From positions 496,001 through 560,000 of the forward strand of contig NZ_CP137854.1 of assembly GCF_033546935.1 (NCBI RefSeq): a stretch of DNA of 64,000 nucleotides, in the 5' to 3' direction. Shown here piece after piece: positions 62,176 to 64,000 of the stretch. This DNA comes from Xylophilus sp. GOD-11R (GTDB lineage Bacteria > Pseudomonadota > Gammaproteobacteria > Burkholderiales > Burkholderiaceae_C). Within the stretch, counting starts at the first letter, position 1. The number at the start of each line of letters is the position of its first letter. The position numbers and the translations under genes are program-made. The notes under the pieces are model-generated. The model saw nothing but the letters and a program-made list of their open reading frames with translations, had not been told where the DNA came from and did not search any database.

Positions 62176-63320
62176 TCCGTCTTTTCCCAGGTGAACTCGG
62201 GTTCCTCGCGGCCGAAATGGCCGTAGGCGGCGGTCTTCTGGTAGATCGGGCGCAGCAGGTCCAGCATCTGGATGATGCCCTTGGGACGTAGGTCGAAATG
62301 CGCCTCCACCAGCTTGGCGATGTCCGCGTCCGGGATCACGCCGGTGCCTTCGGTGTAGACCGTGATGTTCATCGGCTTGGCCACACCGATCGCGTAGGCG
62401 ACCTGAATCTGGCACTGGCGCGCCAGGCCCGCGGCGACGATGTTCTTGGCCACGTAGCGGGCGGCATAGGCGGCCGAGCGGTCGACCTTGCTCGGATCCT
62501 TGCCGCTGAAGGCACCACCCCCGTGCGGGCAGGCGCCGCCGTAGGTGTCGACGATGATCTTGCGACCGGTCAGGCCGCAGTCGCCCTGCGGGCCGCCGAT
62601 GACGAAACGGCCGGTCGGGTTGATCAGGTACTTGGTGCCCTGCAGCCACTCCTTGGGCAGCACCGGCTTGATGATCTCCTCGATCACCGCCTCGACGAAG
62701 CTCGCCTTCATCTTTTTGGGCGTCTCGCTCTGGTCCGGGCTGTGCTGGGTGGACAGCACCACGGTGTCGATGCTGTGCGGCTTGCCGTCCACGTAGCGCA
62801 TCGTGACCTGGCTTTTGGCGTCGGGTCGCAGGAAGGGCAGGCGGCCGTCCTTGCGCAACTGGGCCTGGCGCTCGACCAGGCGGTGCGCGTAGTAGATGGG
62901 CGCGGGCATCAGCTCGGGCGTCTCGTCGCAGGCGTAGCCGAACATCAGGCCCTGGTCGCCGGCGCCGGTGTTGAGGTGGTCGTCGGACGCATGGTCCACG
63001 CCCTGGGCGATGTCGTTGGACTGCTTGTCGTAGGCCACCATCACGGCGCAGCCCTTGTAGTCGATGCCGTAGTCGGTGTTGTCGTAGCCGATGCGCTTGA
63101 TGGTGTCGCGCGCGACCTGGATGTAGTCGACGTGCGCGTTGGTGGTGATCTCGCCCGCCAGCACGACCAGTCCGGTGTTGGTCAGCGTCTCGGCCGCGAC
63201 GCGGCTCAGGGGGTCTTGTTCGAAGATCGCATCGAGGATGGCGTCAGAAATCTGGTCGGCCACCTTGTCGGGATGGCCTTCGGAGACGGATTCGGACGTG
63301 AAGAGAAAGTCGTTCGCCAT
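62139..63320 (-). CDS. metK: S-adenosylmethionine synthetase
   Basis: Makes SAM from methionine and ATP, 393 residues. Motifs are [20 protein letters not shown] near the N terminus (ATP/metal), [20 protein letters not shown] and [21 protein letters not shown] (active-site loop). The C terminus ends [17 protein letters not shown]. The stop at 62139 lies inside the first element of a tandem repeat array. A leader of about 220 bases precedes the gene, with short hairpin-forming stretches but no recognised riboswitch. It is divergent from the lpxL-like gene. Confidence 0.98.
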   Translation of the reverse strand: MANDFLFTSESVSEGHPDKVADQISDAILDAIFEQDPLSRVAAETLTNTGLVVLAGEITTNAHVDYIQVARDTIKRIGYDNTDYGIDYKGCAVMVAYDKQSNDIAQGVDHASDDHLNTGAGDQGLMFGYACDETPELMPAPIYYAHRLVERQAQLRKDGRLPFLRPDAKSQVTMRYVDGKPHSIDTVVLSTQHSPDQSETPKKMKASFVEAVIEEIIKPVLPKEWLQGTKYLINPTGRFVIGGPQGDCGLTGRKIIVDTYGGACPHGGGAFSGKDPSKVDRSAAYAARYVAKNIVAAGLARQCQIQVAYAIGVAKPMNITVYTEGTGVIPDADIAKLVEAHFDLRPKGIIQMLDLLRPIYQKTAAYGHFGREEPEFTWEKTDKAALLKAAAGL

Positions 63321-63546
63321 TTGATTGAATAAACTCCAGGGTTTCGAGGTTTCTGGGGCGTTGCCCGAGACTCCGTGGAGTTGTGGCGAACGCTTTAGCA
63401 GTTGGGTTTAACGTCGCCCTGCAAGTTGCTCAGATTAACTCGGCGACAGCGGCATTCTAGCCATCACGCCCGCCGACACGTTTCGTGCGGTCTTCCTCGT
63501 TTCCCCGGGCGTCGCCCGTTTTTCCGCATTCGATCGATCCCATCTT

Positions 63547-64000
63547 GTGACGAGGCTTCTTTCCCACGCGCCGCTCTGGCTGCTCCATGCCTCGGGTGCG
63601 TTTCTCGGCTGGATGGCGTTCTGCCTGTCGGCGACCTACCGCCGCCGCTTCGTCGCGAACGCGGCGCTGGCAGGTTATGGCTTCGCGCAGGTGGCGGGCG
63701 CGGTCGCCCATGCCGGGCGCATGGTGGCCGAGCTGCCGCGCCTGTGGTGGGGGCCGGCGCCGCGCTGGGTCTGGGACGACGATGGCTGCATCGCCGACGC
63801 CTACGCTGCCGGGCGCGGCATTCTCTTTCTCACGCCGCACCTGGGCGGCTTCGAGCTCTCGCCCCAGGCGCTGGCAGCCGACTACGGCGCCGCGCACGGC
63901 CCGATGACCGTGCTCTATCGGCCGGCCCGCCAGGCCTGGCTCGCCCGGCGCATGTCGACCGCCCGGACGCGTCCCCACCTGAGGGCCGTGCCCACCACAC
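63547..64000 (+). CDS. Lipid A biosynthesis lauroyl/myristoyl acyltransferase-like (LpxL/HtrB), partial
   Basis: The 5' part of an inner-membrane acyltransferase, running off the window end. It starts at GTG 63547 (VTRLLSHAPLWLLHASG). An early hydrophobic helix and the catalytic HX4E motif in LTPHLGGFELSPQAL match the LpxL/LpxM family, which adds secondary acyl chains to lipid A. The start is inferred from homology, since the ribosome site is weak. It lies beside metK on the opposite strand, as in other Comamonadaceae. About 151 codons are visible. Confidence 0.85.
   Translation, partial: MTRLLSHAPLWLLHASGAFLGWMAFCLSATYRRRFVANAALAGYGFAQVAGAVAHAGRMVAELPRLWWGPAPRWVWDDDGCIADAYAAGRGILFLTPHLGGFELSPQALAADYGAAHGPMTVLYRPARQAWLARRMSTARTRPHLRAVPTT

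Noticed and set aside
63321..63546. SAM or SAH riboswitch upstream of metK
   Set aside because: I could not match conserved core sequences of any class; left only as a leader to be tested.

Overview
The window reads as a piece of chromosome from a GC-rich Gram-negative betaproteobacterium, most likely Comamonadaceae (Burkholderiales). This rests on the general porin, the LpxL-type acyltransferase, and gene orders typical of that group: dusB-fis-purH; hemL-thiD-like-rubredoxin-pilGHIJ-chpA; yqgE-ruvX-pyrR-pyrB-pyrC'-plsC; and hexR/zwf/tal/pgi. The genus cannot be fixed from sequence reading alone. I see no rRNA or tRNA gene, insertion sequence, prophage or CRISPR array. Coding density is very high, and many neighbours overlap by 1-4 bases (ATGA type) or converge with overlapping 3' ends.

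Layout. 0.3-2.8 kb: a highly expressed porin with a strong terminator, a DUF3047 lipoprotein and a YqaA membrane protein. 3-6 kb: dusB-fis and purH. 6-11 kb: an AcoR-like sigma-54 activator, a DUF779 protein and a PqqU/YncD-like TonB receptor, a set that points to PQQ-linked alcohol or aldehyde oxidation. 11-23.3 kb: hemL, a divergent ThiD-like kinase, rubredoxin (too short for most gene finders) and the complete type IV pilus chemosensory operon, ending in a 1914-residue hybrid CheA. 23.4-30 kb: a small unknown gene, photolyase, yqgE-ruvX-pyrR-pyrB, a catalytically dead dihydroorotase PyrC' and plsC. 30-37 kb: accessory small genes (Yip1 protein, a 25-residue membrane peptide, an I78-type inhibitor lipoprotein, a DUF6502/DUF5666 pair, an exported intradiol dioxygenase and an orphan response regulator). 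37-42.3 kb: the HexR-regulated sugar block (hexR, zwf, tal, pgi), with two HexR-like operators between zwf and tal.

42.4-44.9 kb is visibly less GC-rich and holds a glycosyltransferase converging on a protein with a CYTH-like domain. It is the most island-like segment and the best candidate for something undescribed. 45-47.2 kb: groESL with a CIRCE operator and promoter. 47.3-55.2 kb: nucleoside deoxyribosyltransferase, a TfoX-domain protein with a Lys/Ala tail, a chemoreceptor-EAL phosphodiesterase pair, YnfA, a FrnE-like DsbA protein, and a LysR regulator with an MFS exporter. 55.4-61.3 kb: a full RND efflux operon (MFP, AcrB-type pump, OprM-type channel). 61.3-64 kb: two small hydrophilic genes, metK with its 3' end tandemly duplicated in 75-base units, and the start of an lpxL-type gene.

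Cross-cutting signals are a structured intercistronic repeat that follows the stop codons of pyrB and zwf (and a diverged form after groL), a perfect 35-base palindrome in a divergent promoter region, and several candidate operators.
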